Shown one piece after another: positions 22,828 through 34,226 of a DNA stretch of 64,000 bases. The position numbers were made by a program, and so were the translations under genes. Within the stretch, counting starts at the first letter, position 1. Each line of letters opens with the position of its first letter. The notes under the pieces were generated by a model. That model was given only the letters and a program-made list of their open reading frames with translations, searched no databases and was not told the origin of the DNA. The stretch comes from Catenaria anguillulae PL171. Lineage: Eukaryota > Blastocladiomycota > Blastocladiomycetes > Blastocladiales > Catenariaceae. Where the stretch lies: positions 434,001 through 498,000 of the forward strand of contig MCFL01000006.1 of assembly GCA_002102555.1 (NCBI GenBank). Reading direction: 5' to 3'.

Positions 22828-24136
22828 CTACCTCGAAATCACACCCTCGCCTTCACTGTCACCATCATCATCCCTTGCCTCCACGGCCTCGACATGTTGT
22901 TGGAGCAGCGAATCGGGGAAGCCACAATCAAGGTCGAATGCCCATGGAATGCCATACCCCCATTTCATAAACAGCAGCCGGAAGTCGTACTTGTGGAAGG
23001 GCTCCATAACAGTGGCAACGTGCTTGAGGAGGTTCTTGTTGGTAAGCTGAGTGCCGCTGAGTTGGCGCTTCATGCGATCCTTGGTCATGTCAAACATGAA
23101 CTCAATAGGGTTGAAGAAAGTGCAGTAGGCAGGGAGAAAGATGATGTGAGACCTGGACAAAAAAATGAAGGGTGAGCGGGACCAAACGGTGATTTGCAAA
23201 GCAGCAGCAAAATCGGCGCACCCTTTGAGCGGAGATAAGCAATGAGCTTGTGGTCGCAATGGATACGAGCGCCGTCCATAATCCAAGCTGAGCCGGGTCC
23301 TGGCCACACGGCGCAATGGCGTGACTTGAGGAACTTGATGCAGCACTCGAGGAACAAGTGGTGGTCAAAAGTGTCCTCGGTAGAAGGATTCGAGGAGCCG
23401 CGAACGCCAATGAAGCAAAGCAGACTGACCCGCTTGATGCGGTTGAAGTATCCACGGACGCAGAGCAGAATGCCGACGTGGCCGTATCGATGGGTACGAT
23501 GGGCGCCGGAATCATCAAACAGCACCTCATTAAGGAACCGAAGCAAAACAGGCGATGTGCACCACGCTTCGCGACCTCCTTCTTGAACCTGATGATTTCT
23601 TGCTCTCGAATGTGGATGACGCAGCGCTCAAGAACCTATTCATTGACCACTGGGGTCAGAATGCGATCACGGTTGCGGCTTGGTTGAAGGGAATGGACAG
23701 AAATCAACCGACCTTGCGTGTGACGCCTTTTTTGGTGGATAATGGTCCAGACATGAGATTCGCTGATGCTGATACCCCAATGCTCTTCAAAAGCGACGGC
23801 TGCTTCGTAGAGATACGTGGTCGGGTTGGACATGTAATATTGCTAGAGCCAATCGTGCTGCTTGTGCGTGAATTTGCGGAGAGCCACAGTCAGAGTTTCC
23901 TCTTCGTCAAACTGCTTGACCCAGCGTGACATGGTCGAATGGTCTTTGCCAAAGATCTTTGCCGCTTTTCGAGTCGATTAGCGGAGAAAGTAGTACGAAT
24001 AAAGCGCATGCAGGAGGACCTCGACGGTCGCATGGTTGCTCCTCGCCGTCTGGAGCAGTTTGACGGATTCGGGCGCAAGCTTGGCCAGGGTGAGTCGAGG
24101 GCTTTCGGGGACGGTAGTTTTTCCCATTGCGACAAG
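22828..24136 (-). mobile_element. Decayed IS630/Tc1-mariner-like transposon
   Basis: Read from the ATG at 24136 on the minus strand, a Tc1/mariner-IS630 type transposase can be followed in pieces. First comes a helix-turn-helix part (RKAAKIFGKDHSTMSRWVKQF), then HWGISISESHVW and RCVIHIREQEIIRF. Next is the catalytic DDE region, with VLFDDSGAHRTH, RVSLLCFIGVRG, SAWIMDGARIHCDHKLIAYL and FLPAYCTFFNPIEF, plus a C-terminal helix. The frame is broken by at least three stops (after FLR, after HDWL and after VVNE) and by shifts, so it cannot encode a full enzyme. Terminal repeats were not identified, so the borders are those of the coding remnant only. Confidence 0.75.
22828..24136 (-). pseudogene. 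Transposase pseudogene (DDE_3-like)
   Basis: Coding remnant of the element above. Two of the stops (TAA and TAG) are one C-to-T change from Gln codons; the third (TAG) stands where relatives usually carry Lys or Trp. A possible intron with polypyrimidine tract and TTTGTCCAG lies at about 23160-23225, but simple removal does not restore the frame. Confidence 0.7.
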
Positions 24137-24459
24137 TTTTCATTGGTAAGTCCGATTCAGAGGCGGTCATTATGGCTGTCAGAGTGGGCGTGAACCCTGT
24201 CATGATCGTCAAGAGTGACTGGAGGAAACGTCGATGGAAAACATCTCGTGTTCACCCTTCATCGTCGCGTTGTGAAGCTGAGCAACAATGTATTATAATA
24301 CTTAAACGAATTTCAAGTGCATGCATGGATCGTGTTCCGTCCTGAATCCGTCCCGAATGATGGCTACCGAGGTCCCTCATCAAGCGACGGTGGGTATGCC
24401 TTGTGGCGGAGGCGTACCCTCTTACTTCTTGCCCATTTTTGCACTTCTGTGAGCTGTGG

Positions 24460-24485
24460 GACTTGAAAAAAAAAAAAAAAAATTC
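24460..24485 (+). repeat. A-tract
   Basis: An uninterrupted run of about 18 A follows CTTG in the spacer downstream of the receptor gene. A similar tract lies at about 28727-28744 beyond the other end of the same gene. Confidence 0.6.
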
Positions 24486-24557
24486 GCATCGGCATCTGGA
24501 TTTGCGCGGTTGCGTTGGCTGATTTCGAAAAGTGCTCCGCTGATGGCCATGATCTTG

Positions 24558-27500
24558 CTAGCCCTTGCGGTTCTTGATGACAGACTCAATTGCACCCACC
24601 CACTTCTTTGTGTCTTCCGCGGTTGAGACCATTAGCTGGTGCACCAGTCCTCCGTATGTGTCCAGGGCAAACTCATTTGGGCTGGTTTGCGTAACGGTTT
24701 TGATTACGCTGAGAGGAACGCTTGTACCCCGTGCTACGGATGACTGGTGTGTTACGAGGCGTCGGGATAAGCATTCGTTGCATCCAAGCATCGACACTCA
24801 CACTTAATAAACGGGAAACGAACCTGGCTTGACAAATGCTGCAGCACAAGCAATCCTTCCTTTTGGAGCAAGTACACCCGCATCAGTGTCCACGGCTTGC
24901 ATGGCAGTAGCCACGCGCGATCTGCGCTGCGCATGGTTGCAATCCCCTCGCAGCCAAAATCAAATGTCTTGAGCGTTACTTGGACGAGCTTCTTCAAGTC
25001 CACAGCAGGTGCTTGCTGACCAGTCGCCGTACTTGGTGTTGCGGCACCAGCGCCATGGGCGCTAAGGGAGACAATAGCAGACGCTTGCACGGTTGGGCCT
25101 GCGTTGTGAGCTCCTTTCCCACCCGCATTGCCAGGAGCCGCCGATGCTGCAAACGTCGACAGCCCATTTCCTCCCGTCGTCATGGTTGAACCCATCATGG
25201 ACGCGTGACTCTCGGAATCCTTTTCTGCAGCTGCCGCCGGATCGCGCCAGTATTGCAGAGCGAGCCAGGCTCTTGGAGCAAGGTAAACGCCAATAAAGAG
25301 GCCGATCGGAAAAACCACGGTAAGGGACCGAAGAATGTAGACGGTCGGTTGGTCGACAAGGTCGAGGTCCACAAATGGAATCAGAATGATGGGAACAAAG
25401 GCTGCGTTGGCAATGCAGACAGTGAGGGCGCGCGATTCGGGAGGTGCCGTTGTGAGTTTGGATGCCTTGATTCCCGCGAAACATGCAGCGAGCATTTGAG
25501 CACCCAACCAGCAGTACCAGACAATGTGAACGGTTGACTTGACGAGCGGGTCCGCCGAAACACAGCCAAAGTACCGAGTCCTTGACAGCTTGATCTCGTT
25601 GGCGCCAATGGCGTTGGAAACGGAAAAGCCGATCAGAATGGCAATGGAAACAAGCAACGACGGAGCCAGGACAACAGCTGCAGCTTTCGTCGGAGCACTG
25701 CGGTCCGTAAGGAATGGATTCCCTAAAACAATTCATTCTAACCGTTAGTGAGGAGGAACTTCGGCCAATAGAGCTGAATGGCGCAACGGACATGAAATGG
25801 ACCACAGCCGGAACAAGCGAAAGCAAACAGAGACGACAGCAAGTGAGTATCCCATCCCATGGATCCAGAATCGCGCTTGGCATGTCGCCGAGTTCGGTAC
25901 TCCGACCGTCAAAAACACAACAACCAGTTGCATCATCAACCCAACAGTGACTGGTCCCAAGAAAGCGAGTCCAATGTTGCGGACAACAGGGGTTTTGCTC
26001 AAGAAAACGAACCACCCAAGTGCCGCAACCAACAAGACAATCTCAATCCCGGCGACAGCACCAAAGGCAGCGACAGCTGGAGCGCCTGCGGCAACATTGG
26101 TAGCTGGACCCAGGATGTCGATGTCGAGTATCTTGGCGATTTCTCGGTTCATGGTGTCAAGGATTGACTCCACAGTTCCGCCACTTCCACGGGCAATGTC
26201 GAACCAATATGTGTAGATTGCCTTGGATACCTCCGGATATTTGACTCCAGATGCTGAAGATGGTCGGCGAGCAATCTGTGGCACGAATATGATTAGCATG
26301 CCGACAGCTCGTTCAAGTCAATGAAAAGCTGTACTCACCTTGAGCTGCTGAACCACCTCGCAAACGGGCAATACGTTGCACACGTCCGGATCTGCATTGT
26401 GTAATGTCGAATGCGATCGAGATGAATGTCAGTCAATGGGTCATAACTAGTCACCAGAGAACCGCACCGATCAGTACCATTGTAGAGGGTTGGGATTGTT
26501 GGTGGTGCCCCGCCTAACACGGCCCGCGACCTTTGCCACTCGGTGCTTGCAAACAACCCCAAGACCTGCTTTGTGGCATTTGGGTTGTTTGTGTACTTAT
26601 TCGCGCCCCACAACCACCCTCCGAGCGTTGCTGCTCCAGTTGGCAGGCGAGTCAGCCGCCACGGCCATGTCACACCCGCCTCAAACGTGTACACAGACAT
26701 GTGGGGCCAGTTGCGCATGAACAAAGCGTTGCCGCGAATCCACTCACGCCCCGACGAACCTTCCGTCAACCCAATCGACATCCATCCGTTGGCTTGCCAC
26801 CGGCGAATACGCTTCCCCACGGCCAAGACGCGTTGTCCGATGGCCGATGTTTGATCAAAGCTTGAGAGGGTGCGATCGGGCTCGAGCATGACACCGGCAT
26901 CCTCGGCGTAGGTCCATTCGAGGGCGTTACATGTCAGCCCTTCATACGCAGAGACTTGATTGGTGAGGCCGACGAATGCGGGGTTGGTCTTTTCTCTTCG
27001 GGAACAATCTTTTCCATCATTTGCTCCATTTCGTGATACTGCGTTTTGGAGCATTTCCATTAAGTGAGTCATGCAAGCGATGCCCTTGAGCAAATTGAGC
27101 ATGTGAAGAAGAGAATGTACAGTTGTAGGAGGTGCAGAGTATCCGTAGCGATTCAGCAGGTCCATGCGAGAGTACAGCACTCCATAATCGGCACTTTGCG
27201 GAACGGCCTTGCTGGAAACGGATGCCAATTCCTAACGATGATGAGCGAGCAGTGGAAAAGAAAACTTTGCGAGGCGAGTAAAAACGTACAGTTGCCCACC
27301 ATACATGCCGGCAGCGACGTTTTGAGGGTTGTGCTGAGAAAGTACGGCCGCCAGAGCAGCATCGCCGTCCAACGGCATCAAGTATTCTCCATAGTCGCCT
27401 AAAGGAAAACGTGGTCAGAGCAAGACAAACACGCATCAACACACTCACATGTGGTGCACTCTAATGATAGCCTTGGAAGAAAGTGCGCACCAATCCAGAC

Positions 27501-28146
27501 AACGTCAAGAGCAAAAATGTCGACGAATCCGTCCTTGCTGCTGAACATGGTATTCACAGCTGTGGCCACATCTGTGAAACGCGTTTTTGCAATTCTAAGC
27601 GGGAAAACAAGGTCGGCATGCAACAGCTAGCGGGGTGTGGTTGCAGCGTACATTCCGAAATTTGTGTGGGCTATTTACCAAAAAAGGAGGATATGGACCA
27701 CCAAGTTGTGCGATTGGAGCGCGGTTAGCGTCACTGATTCACAGGCCAGGGTTGGTGGCAGAACAAAAGTGCGCATCGAACACCCATACCATTGTGACAA
27801 ACTCGACCTGAATGCCCGTCCGGGCAGCAAATGCCGCCGTAATGTTTCGATGTGTGTTCCAGTTGTCCTGATTGAATGCTGATGATAGCAAACGTCGTTG
27901 GCGACGACAAGCCTCGTGTAAGCTCGTGACGAATGCAAGCACAAAACGCTTTGGCAAACCCGCCAGCGTCCAGACTCGACCTGCAGAGGACGAATTGAAA
28001 TCATACGGACCGCCAGGAACTAACACGCGTACAGTTGTCACAGCATCAACGAGCTGGCATGAAAGGCAAACGAGGATCAATATCCAAAAGACCACTAAAC
28101 ACGCTCGATCAGTTGGACGAGTATCAGTGAGCGAAGCTGAAATCAT
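24558..28146 (-). CDS. Class-C-like GPCR with solute-binding ectodomain and C-terminal PH domain
   Basis: Nine minus-strand exons: 28146..27981, 27878..27790, 27626..27449, 27398..27290, 27211..26478, 26391..26339, 26275..25792, 25722..24824 and 24743..24558; 965 aa, every junction in phase. Residues 15-36 form a signal peptide (ACLVVFWILILVCLSCQ). Residues about 37-495 resemble a type 2 ABC solute-binding protein: QDNWNTHRNITAAFAA, FVDIFALDVVWIGAHF, CDYGEYLMPLD, QLKAVPQSADYGVLYSRMDL, GNALFMRNWPHM, LYNDPDVCNVLPV and YPEVSKAIYTYWFDIA. Seven TM helices follow (about 512-752), with Cys in the first and second extracellular loops as in family C receptors. After a Gly/Ser/Ala linker, residues about 830-962 form a PH-type domain (VYLLQKEGLLVL ... 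TKKWVGAIESVIKN). The first intron (102 nt, in frame) is the least certain. Confidence 0.85.
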
Positions 28147-28955
28147 TTCGTTAGTCTATGATAAGGACAAGGCGCACTCGTTGTGGCACTGTGGCTGCAA
28201 AGCCGACTGTGTAATCCCCAGGACGGGTTTGAATCGCGCATGACGTGACGAGGGATGGTGCTATTCACACGATTGAGATGATGTGAGGTGATTGCTTGAA
28301 GCGTGGATCAGTCTGGGAACAGTTGTCGCGGTCAGATACGTATTGACTGCCATGGGCGTACATGTGAAGTGGAGGAGCCCTTCCTCCTGATCACTTCATT
28401 GCTTTGCGTTGCCGAATATGCGCGCTTGCGTTCGGGAGGGCGTACAGGTGATCCGTTCAATGCCATGTAGGTGAACCTGTGCGTGATTGGGCTTTCCGAT
28501 TTTTCCCTGCTGCGGTTTTCCGTATGCTTTCAACTTGAACTTTGAACTTGAACATAAAAACTCAGGGGTCAACACTCATCCGGAACATGTATACCTGTAC
28601 ATTTAGTGAGTGACGTTGGTAAGCCTGCTGCAATTCGCCAGCGGCGGCTCTGAGTTAACATACGCTCTGGAAGTTGCACCTGCCTTCTGACTGTTTCGTG
28701 GACGAAACCTGTGTCTTCCAGTCGTGAAAAAAAAAAAAAAAAAATCCGAGCTGGATGTGCAATATTGAGCCAGTCCAAGACTATCACTGTCGATCCGCCC
28801 AAGAGCGAAAGTGAAGAAATTCGAATGCTGAAAAATGAGAGCAAGCGTTTAATTGGACTAAGCAGCCGTCAATGAACTAAGTAGCAAGGCGATAAAACCA
28901 AAGTGCTCCCACGTTGAAATGCAACGGCAGAGAAAACACGAATATACATGGGAGA
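28147..28955. other. Intergenic, receptor promoter and ACSL 3' flank
   Basis: About 800 bp without a convincing gene. It contains an A-tract (about 28727-28744). Presumably it holds the promoter of the receptor gene and transcription end of the acyl-CoA synthetase. Confidence 0.45.
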
Positions 28956-31679
28956 CTACTCAATGAGCGACCGATACAAGGCATCCAACACCTTTTGATA
29001 CTTTGCCTTTGCATCGTTCCTCCTCAATTTGAACGTGGGCGTCAGTGTGTTATCCTCTACAGAAAACTGCTCTGTGGTCAGGTAGCACGCGCGAATGTTT
29101 TCGAATCCCTTGAGCCCGTGCTCCTTACCAAACTCTTGCAGCGCCGTGAGCGCAGCCTTGATGATGGCCGGATCACCGACAAGTGTCTTGGCGTCTGCGT
29201 CGGGCAGATTCTTTGACACGGCCCATTTCTTGAACTCGGGCTCGTCAACGACAATCACGCCAATGGTGCACGACTCGAGCGAGTGGCCGTAGACAAAGGC
29301 TTGCGCACAGAGCGGGTGCTGGGTGTAGATGGCTTCAATCTTTTCGGGCGCAACGTATTCGCCTTGCGACAGCTTGAAAATGTTCTACAAGTACACAGTC
29401 CGTGCACGTGCATGAGGTCAGAGATAATCGAGAGGGTGCATGGGAACCATGAATAGCATACCTTGACCCGATCGATGACCACCAACCTGCCCTTTGCATC
29501 CCACATTCCAACATCGCCCGTGCGCACCCACCCGTCCTTGTCAACGGCATCCTTTGACTTTTCGGGCTCCTTGAAATACACCTTGAAGGAGTTGTTGCCG
29601 CGGACGCAAATCTCGCCGCGCGGGTACGGCAGGTCTATCGCGCGATAGTTCATTTCGGGCACATCAATCAGCTTGACCTCGCAGCATGGAATCGGGGCAC
29701 CGACATGGCCCGTTTCGTAGTCGCCGACCCAAGTGCAGGACGCTGCGGCGCATGCCTACAATGGAGCGATGGACCGATCGTGAGCAACAAATTTGGTGGA
29801 TGAATGATGCTTGAACCAGACGTACCTCGGTTTGACCATACCTACAAATGATGCAACCACGCATACAAAAACGAATCATTGAGCAAAAGGTTCCGAGAGA
29901 GTCAGACTGATCTTGAGACATACCCCTCCATCACCTCACACGCAAAACAAATGCGCAAAAACTCCATGACCTCGGCCGACAACGGAGCGGATCCAGTCAA
30001 AATGAACTTGGCGCGGCCGCCGAGCGCCGCCTGCACCTTCGAAAACACCAATCTATCCCAAATCATGTGTGTGTTGTATCCAGCCCTGAGCCCGGCACGC
30101 TTTGACTCGTACGCCATGCGAAACAGAGACTCGGCAAGCCCGCCTTTTTCCTTGATTCCCGCCCACACCTTGTCGTCTGTGCCATGGAAACACAAGTCAG
30201 TAGGTACCAGGGCAACACCGCACCACGTAGGTTTGCTCGATACAGGCACAGAAACGTACAGATTCGATTCAACAGCCTCGGCACACTGACAAAGCAAGAC
30301 GGTTTGAGCTCTTTCAAATCTTCGAGAATCTTTGTCGAGTCGCCCTGGTAAAATCCAACTCGGCCGCCGTGATGGATCACAAACCACTGGTTGGTGTTTT
30401 CCAGCACATGCGCCAGCGGCAGGTACGAAAAGTGGGTACCGCCGTTTTCGAAATTGCCGAACCGGCCGTGGTCCATAGCTGTCGTGATGGCGTGCGAGCA
30501 CGACATGGCCATATGGTGCGTCAGCATGGCGCCTTTGGGCACGCCCGTCGTGCCTGACGTGTAGCAGATGGTGGCCGTGTCGTCTGGACAAGACGCAACA
30601 AACCGCGTGGTCAGCAAGGTCTTTGTGCTGAGAGCCAAGCGAGAAGAAAGAGAAAAAAAAAAGTACGCACCTGGTTTGGGAATCGTCTCGCTGGCGGGCG
30701 TTTGCTTCCCGAGCGTCTCCAATTCTGCAATCGACATGATTTCCAAACCGGCATCCGTGGCCAGTTTGGGCACGTCCTCGGCAACGGTGCCAATCGCGAC
30801 GATCGTTTTCAGGGCGCCGAAGTGGCTGCGCAGCTTGAGAATGCTTTTGAGCTATGGTGTAGCAAGTCAATTAGGCCCAACATCAATCGAGCACCCAGGG
30901 AATCATGAAAGAAACGCAACCAACCTTGGACGCATGCGCAAACGTCAATTTCATTTCGGTCTGCCCGATAATGTGACTGACGGCTTCGTCGCCGAGCGTG
31001 TCGTACAGCGGGCAGCAAATCATGTTGTGCTGGTACATGCCCAAACAGGCAATGAGCCATTCGGGGCAGTTGATGGAGTAAATGCCGACAATGGATTCGG
31101 GTGCCAGGCCCTTGGCGATGAGGCCCGAGCTATGTACATACAAATGTCGACCCAACCACTCAGGAACTGTGATCATACGCACAAGTATACTTGCAATTGA
31201 TGAAGGCAGTCGTACCCAACATTGGCAACCCGTTCGCGCACTTGCGCGTATGTTTGCCAAACATAAGGTTGTGCGACGCTATCGACAATGGGTCGGTGGC
31301 CGAGGTACGGCCGTGACCCGTACAGGCGTGAACTGAGGTCAAAGACGTGGTAAATGGTCGGGCCTGAAGCAACAGGGCACGGCAACTCAGTGTATGTCAG
31401 TGTCCGTGGAGTATTGCCAATCCTCATTGCCCGGAAACATACAGCCGTCGGGCGGGCCAGACAGGTCCTTGTCACCGAGGTACGCTGCGCGGCGGGGCTA
31501 TTGACAAACGGCCAACGAAGAAAAGGTTGGTACATCGTCCTCAGCGATCGAGCAGGGGTATGAGTGAAAGGGGCATGCTGGCACACCTTTGTCTCCCCCG
31601 GCACGGATTGGGCACCAGGAGACTCGATGGAGAAGACGGTGCCGGGCTTGAGCTTGGGGCTTTCCCAGACTAATCCCAT
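28956..31679 (-). CDS. Long-chain acyl-CoA synthetase
   Basis: Ten minus-strand exons: 31679..31587, 31497..31443, 31363..31216, 31129..30925, 30851..30671, 30583..30260, 30176..29924, 29841..29826, 29755..29462 and 29384..28956; 665 aa, all phases agree. The enzyme activates fatty acids to acyl-CoA via an acyl-AMP. Motifs: CPTIYHVFDLSSRLYG, the AMP-binding P-loop CYTSGTTGVPKGAM, FILTGSAPLSAEVMEFL, YGQTE, and the FACS signature WVRTGDVGMWDAKGRL followed by VKNIFKLSQGEYVAPEKIE. The YGQTE motif is coded by a 16-nt microexon. The length is normal for ACSL/FAA proteins. No signal peptide or obvious peroxisomal tripeptide is seen. The promoter side is interrupted 155 bp upstream by the large transposon. 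Confidence 0.95.
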
Positions 31680-31834
31680 GGTGTTTGAGTTTGTGAGTTG
31701 TGCTGGCGGGTGGTACATACATGGGTCGCAGAAGAGCAAATCCGCGGCATAGAGGACGAGGCACAATTTAAAAGCTCCACATGCATGTGCACATAGGCAG
31801 AGGATGCCCGGTTGGGAATGCGGTATGCGGACAA

Positions 31835-32149
31835 CATCGTGAAGTTGGTTTTTCTGTAACTGCATGTAATTACCGGTAATCGGTGGTGAACAGCGGTGAA
31901 CAACGGCGAACAACCGCAAACAACTTGGGGTCTTGGCAATCTCTCATGTTTACCGGTAATTGCAACCTGGCCTTTGTATTTACCTGTGATTACGGAGGGG
32001 CTCTTGTAGTTAACTGCGATTACTTGTAATCACCAACCATGGTGCGGTATCTGCCCGTGAATGCATGTAAACACCCAGTGCCAAGGTGGTAATCAACAGT
32101 AGCTGCATGTAAACACCATGAGCACAGGTCGCAATCAACGGTAACTGCA
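31835..32149 (+). repeat. Left terminal inverted repeat (315 bp)
   Basis: Begins CATCGTGAAGTTGG and ends ATCAACGGTAACTGCA. Contains two TTACCGGTAA palindromes (about 31870 and 31949), four imperfect tandem 10-mers GGTGAACAAC (31885-31924), and repeated ATGTAAACACC and GTAATCA words. Such subterminal repeats are typical transposase-binding regions in CACTA-type elements. Confidence 0.92.
31885..31924 (+). repeat. Four tandem 10-bp units in the TIR
   Basis: GGTGAACAGC, GGTGAACAAC, GGCGAACAAC and CGCAAACAAC follow each other without gaps. The same array is present inverted in the right TIR (about 39055-39094). Confidence 0.8.
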
Positions 32150-32264
32150 TAATCATGGAGGAAATGGGAACAACAGGGACACGATTGAGACTTGTCGGCG
32201 GTATTTTTGATTCAGACACAGGCAACACAACCAACCAGACCAACAACTTGTGAGCGCTACATAT

Positions 32265-33908
32265 TTAGAGCGTCTTCCCGCTCTTCTTCTTCGCGGCAGA
32301 AGCGGCCGATGACGTCGACACCAACCCAGAACGCAAGCCGTCCTTGAGGATGGTCAACTTGACCTCGTCGATTCGCTGCAAACGTCAGAAATCTCATCAT
32401 AAATGGCTTTGCCACCGGCGACAGACAGTGCCTCCCAGTCGCACGCAAGTGGGTTGGTGGCCTGTAGCGTGCCATTGTTGGCTTTCACGTAGTGAGGCAG
32501 GCCCTGGATGAGTTTGGAAATACATGAGGTCTATCAGACATGAAGTGAAAGTGGAGCAGAAAACGGTCCTGTATACATACCGCATACAAACACGCAGCCA
32601 TGACCTCCTTCCACCGCAAAACGATCTTTGAAACTACGTCATTCCGGTCCTTGGCAGCCGACGAGTCCTCCTCCAATGCCGCCGCCAGCTGACCAGCCTT
32701 GGGCAAAAAATCGCCCTTTGTAGCCTGCAGCGACTGAAGAATCTCAAGAACGAGCGGAGAAACACAGTACTTGGAGGCGTCGGTGTTCTCTTCGGGCGCC
32801 TTTGGGTTTCCCGAGCCATCGTACGTGCAAAAGAAGAACGGCCGAATCACGTCGACGTCAATCCACGATCCGTTTTCCTTGACGGCCGTGTGCACGACAT
32901 CACACAGATACCTGCTGCCAGCCGATCCGGGCTTCAAACGTCCCACAGCACCGCCGATAATCTCCTTGAGAACCCTGTCGGCAAACGCCTTGTACCTTGG
33001 TTGAAACTGGGGGCGGTCCATCCGACAAAAAAAAGTGAGCACATGGGCAAACGGACCCAGAGTCAGAGAGAAATGACGCACTTTGGTGTATTCCATGTGC
33101 TCTTCCATGGCCACCGGAAACAGCTTGACAAGCAATGCGTGCAACTCTTTCGTGTCCTTCGTCTCACAGCCATTTACAAATCGCGCCGCCTTGCAAACAA
33201 TACGGAAGTCGTCACGAGGGGAGCCTTTCGCCTTCTTATGCGGCTTTCCGCTGTCGGCAGCCCGGTCGTTCTGATCCTTGTCGGAATCGGCATTTTCGTC
33301 GATCAGGGCATGCGAGCGGGTGGCGTGCTTTGCGAGGTTGAGGGTTTGGCCTTGCGGTAGAGTGATCGGGGAAATAATCCGGGTCGACGGCTGTACAATC
33401 AAAGAGCATGGCCGGCGCGTGTCAGTGTTGACTGACGAGACCCAATCCCACTTGTAACCTTTTGAACTAATTGCCGTACAGTCACTGTTCCCATACGCTG
33501 TTCGATTTCCTTGTCAATATCGCCGACTGTGGACTTGAAGACCCTGGCACTGGACGGGCCGTGACGGCTGCCTTCGGTCAGGGCAGATGCGCTGGCTGGC
33601 GTGGTTTGCACCATCGTAGGTGGATAAGATATGAGTCCGGCGCCAGCGGCGGCAGCTTGAAGCGAAATGCTTTGCCGGGGAGTCGACAACGTGTCGGTGG
33701 TGCCTTGATGCTGGTGCCCCGTGGTCAAGTTCAACTGGCCCAATGCGGCAGGTGGTGCGATAGGTGGCGTGCTCGAAGCAATTGACAAGATAGCATTCCA
33801 TTGGTCTGACGAGATGGGCGACAAGGACTGGAGCATTTGCTGCATTTCGGCCTGCGTTGCAGGCTGTGGCGATCCGGGCGGTGCGAGGGGACGGGTTTCG
33901 TTGGACAT
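32265..33908 (-). CDS. Transposon accessory protein, unknown family
   Basis: Minus-strand exons 33908..33459, 33390..33082 and 33006..32581, plus a 3' part reaching TAA at 32265; about 450 aa. The first three exons end on codon boundaries with donors GTTACA, GTGCGT and GTATGT. The 3' part resumes at GLPHYVKANNGTLQATNPLA; a short intron ending CTGACGTTTGCAG probably precedes RIDEVKLTILKDGLRSG. The N-terminus is Pro/Gln/Ser-rich. The middle is a conserved-looking helical domain (FRIVCKAARFVNGCETKDTK, YKAFADRVLKEIIGGAVGRL, WIDVDVIRPFFFCTYDGSGN), and the end is Ser/Ala/Lys-rich. It diverges from the transposase across a spacer of about 320 bp. No known domain was recognised; a DNA-binding accessory role is a guess from context. 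Confidence 0.7.
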
Positions 33909-34226
33909 GATCAATTTTTTTCGTATGTACAGTATGCTGGTCACAAACTGAAGAGAAGAAAGAGAAGGAAAGCGGTCGGTGAGCAACGCGTTTTCGTTCA
34001 GCTGTGACTTGTTTTTCAAGCAGTTCTTCCCACACTGTTTTGTTTTTCGGCTGTCACATGCCTCGTCGCTCGATCAGCGCCAGTATACCCGGCAAAAACC
34101 TTCTCATCTCTTCATATCCCAACAATGTATCTTATGTGCCTGATCCCACACGCCCAGACAGATCATGTCCGTGGGTCACTGCTCATTCGTGCAATGCAAC
34201 TCATGGCAATGACGTGAACACTCAAC

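Noticed and set aside
27879-27980. First receptor intron read as exon
   Set aside because: The 102-nt segment is in frame and could be retained, but it lacks solute-binding-protein character and is bounded by CAG|GT and a CAG acceptor. Not excluded, only less likely.
28200-28260. GGGTTTGAATCGC word resembling a T-arm
   Set aside because: Acceptor and anticodon arms are missing.
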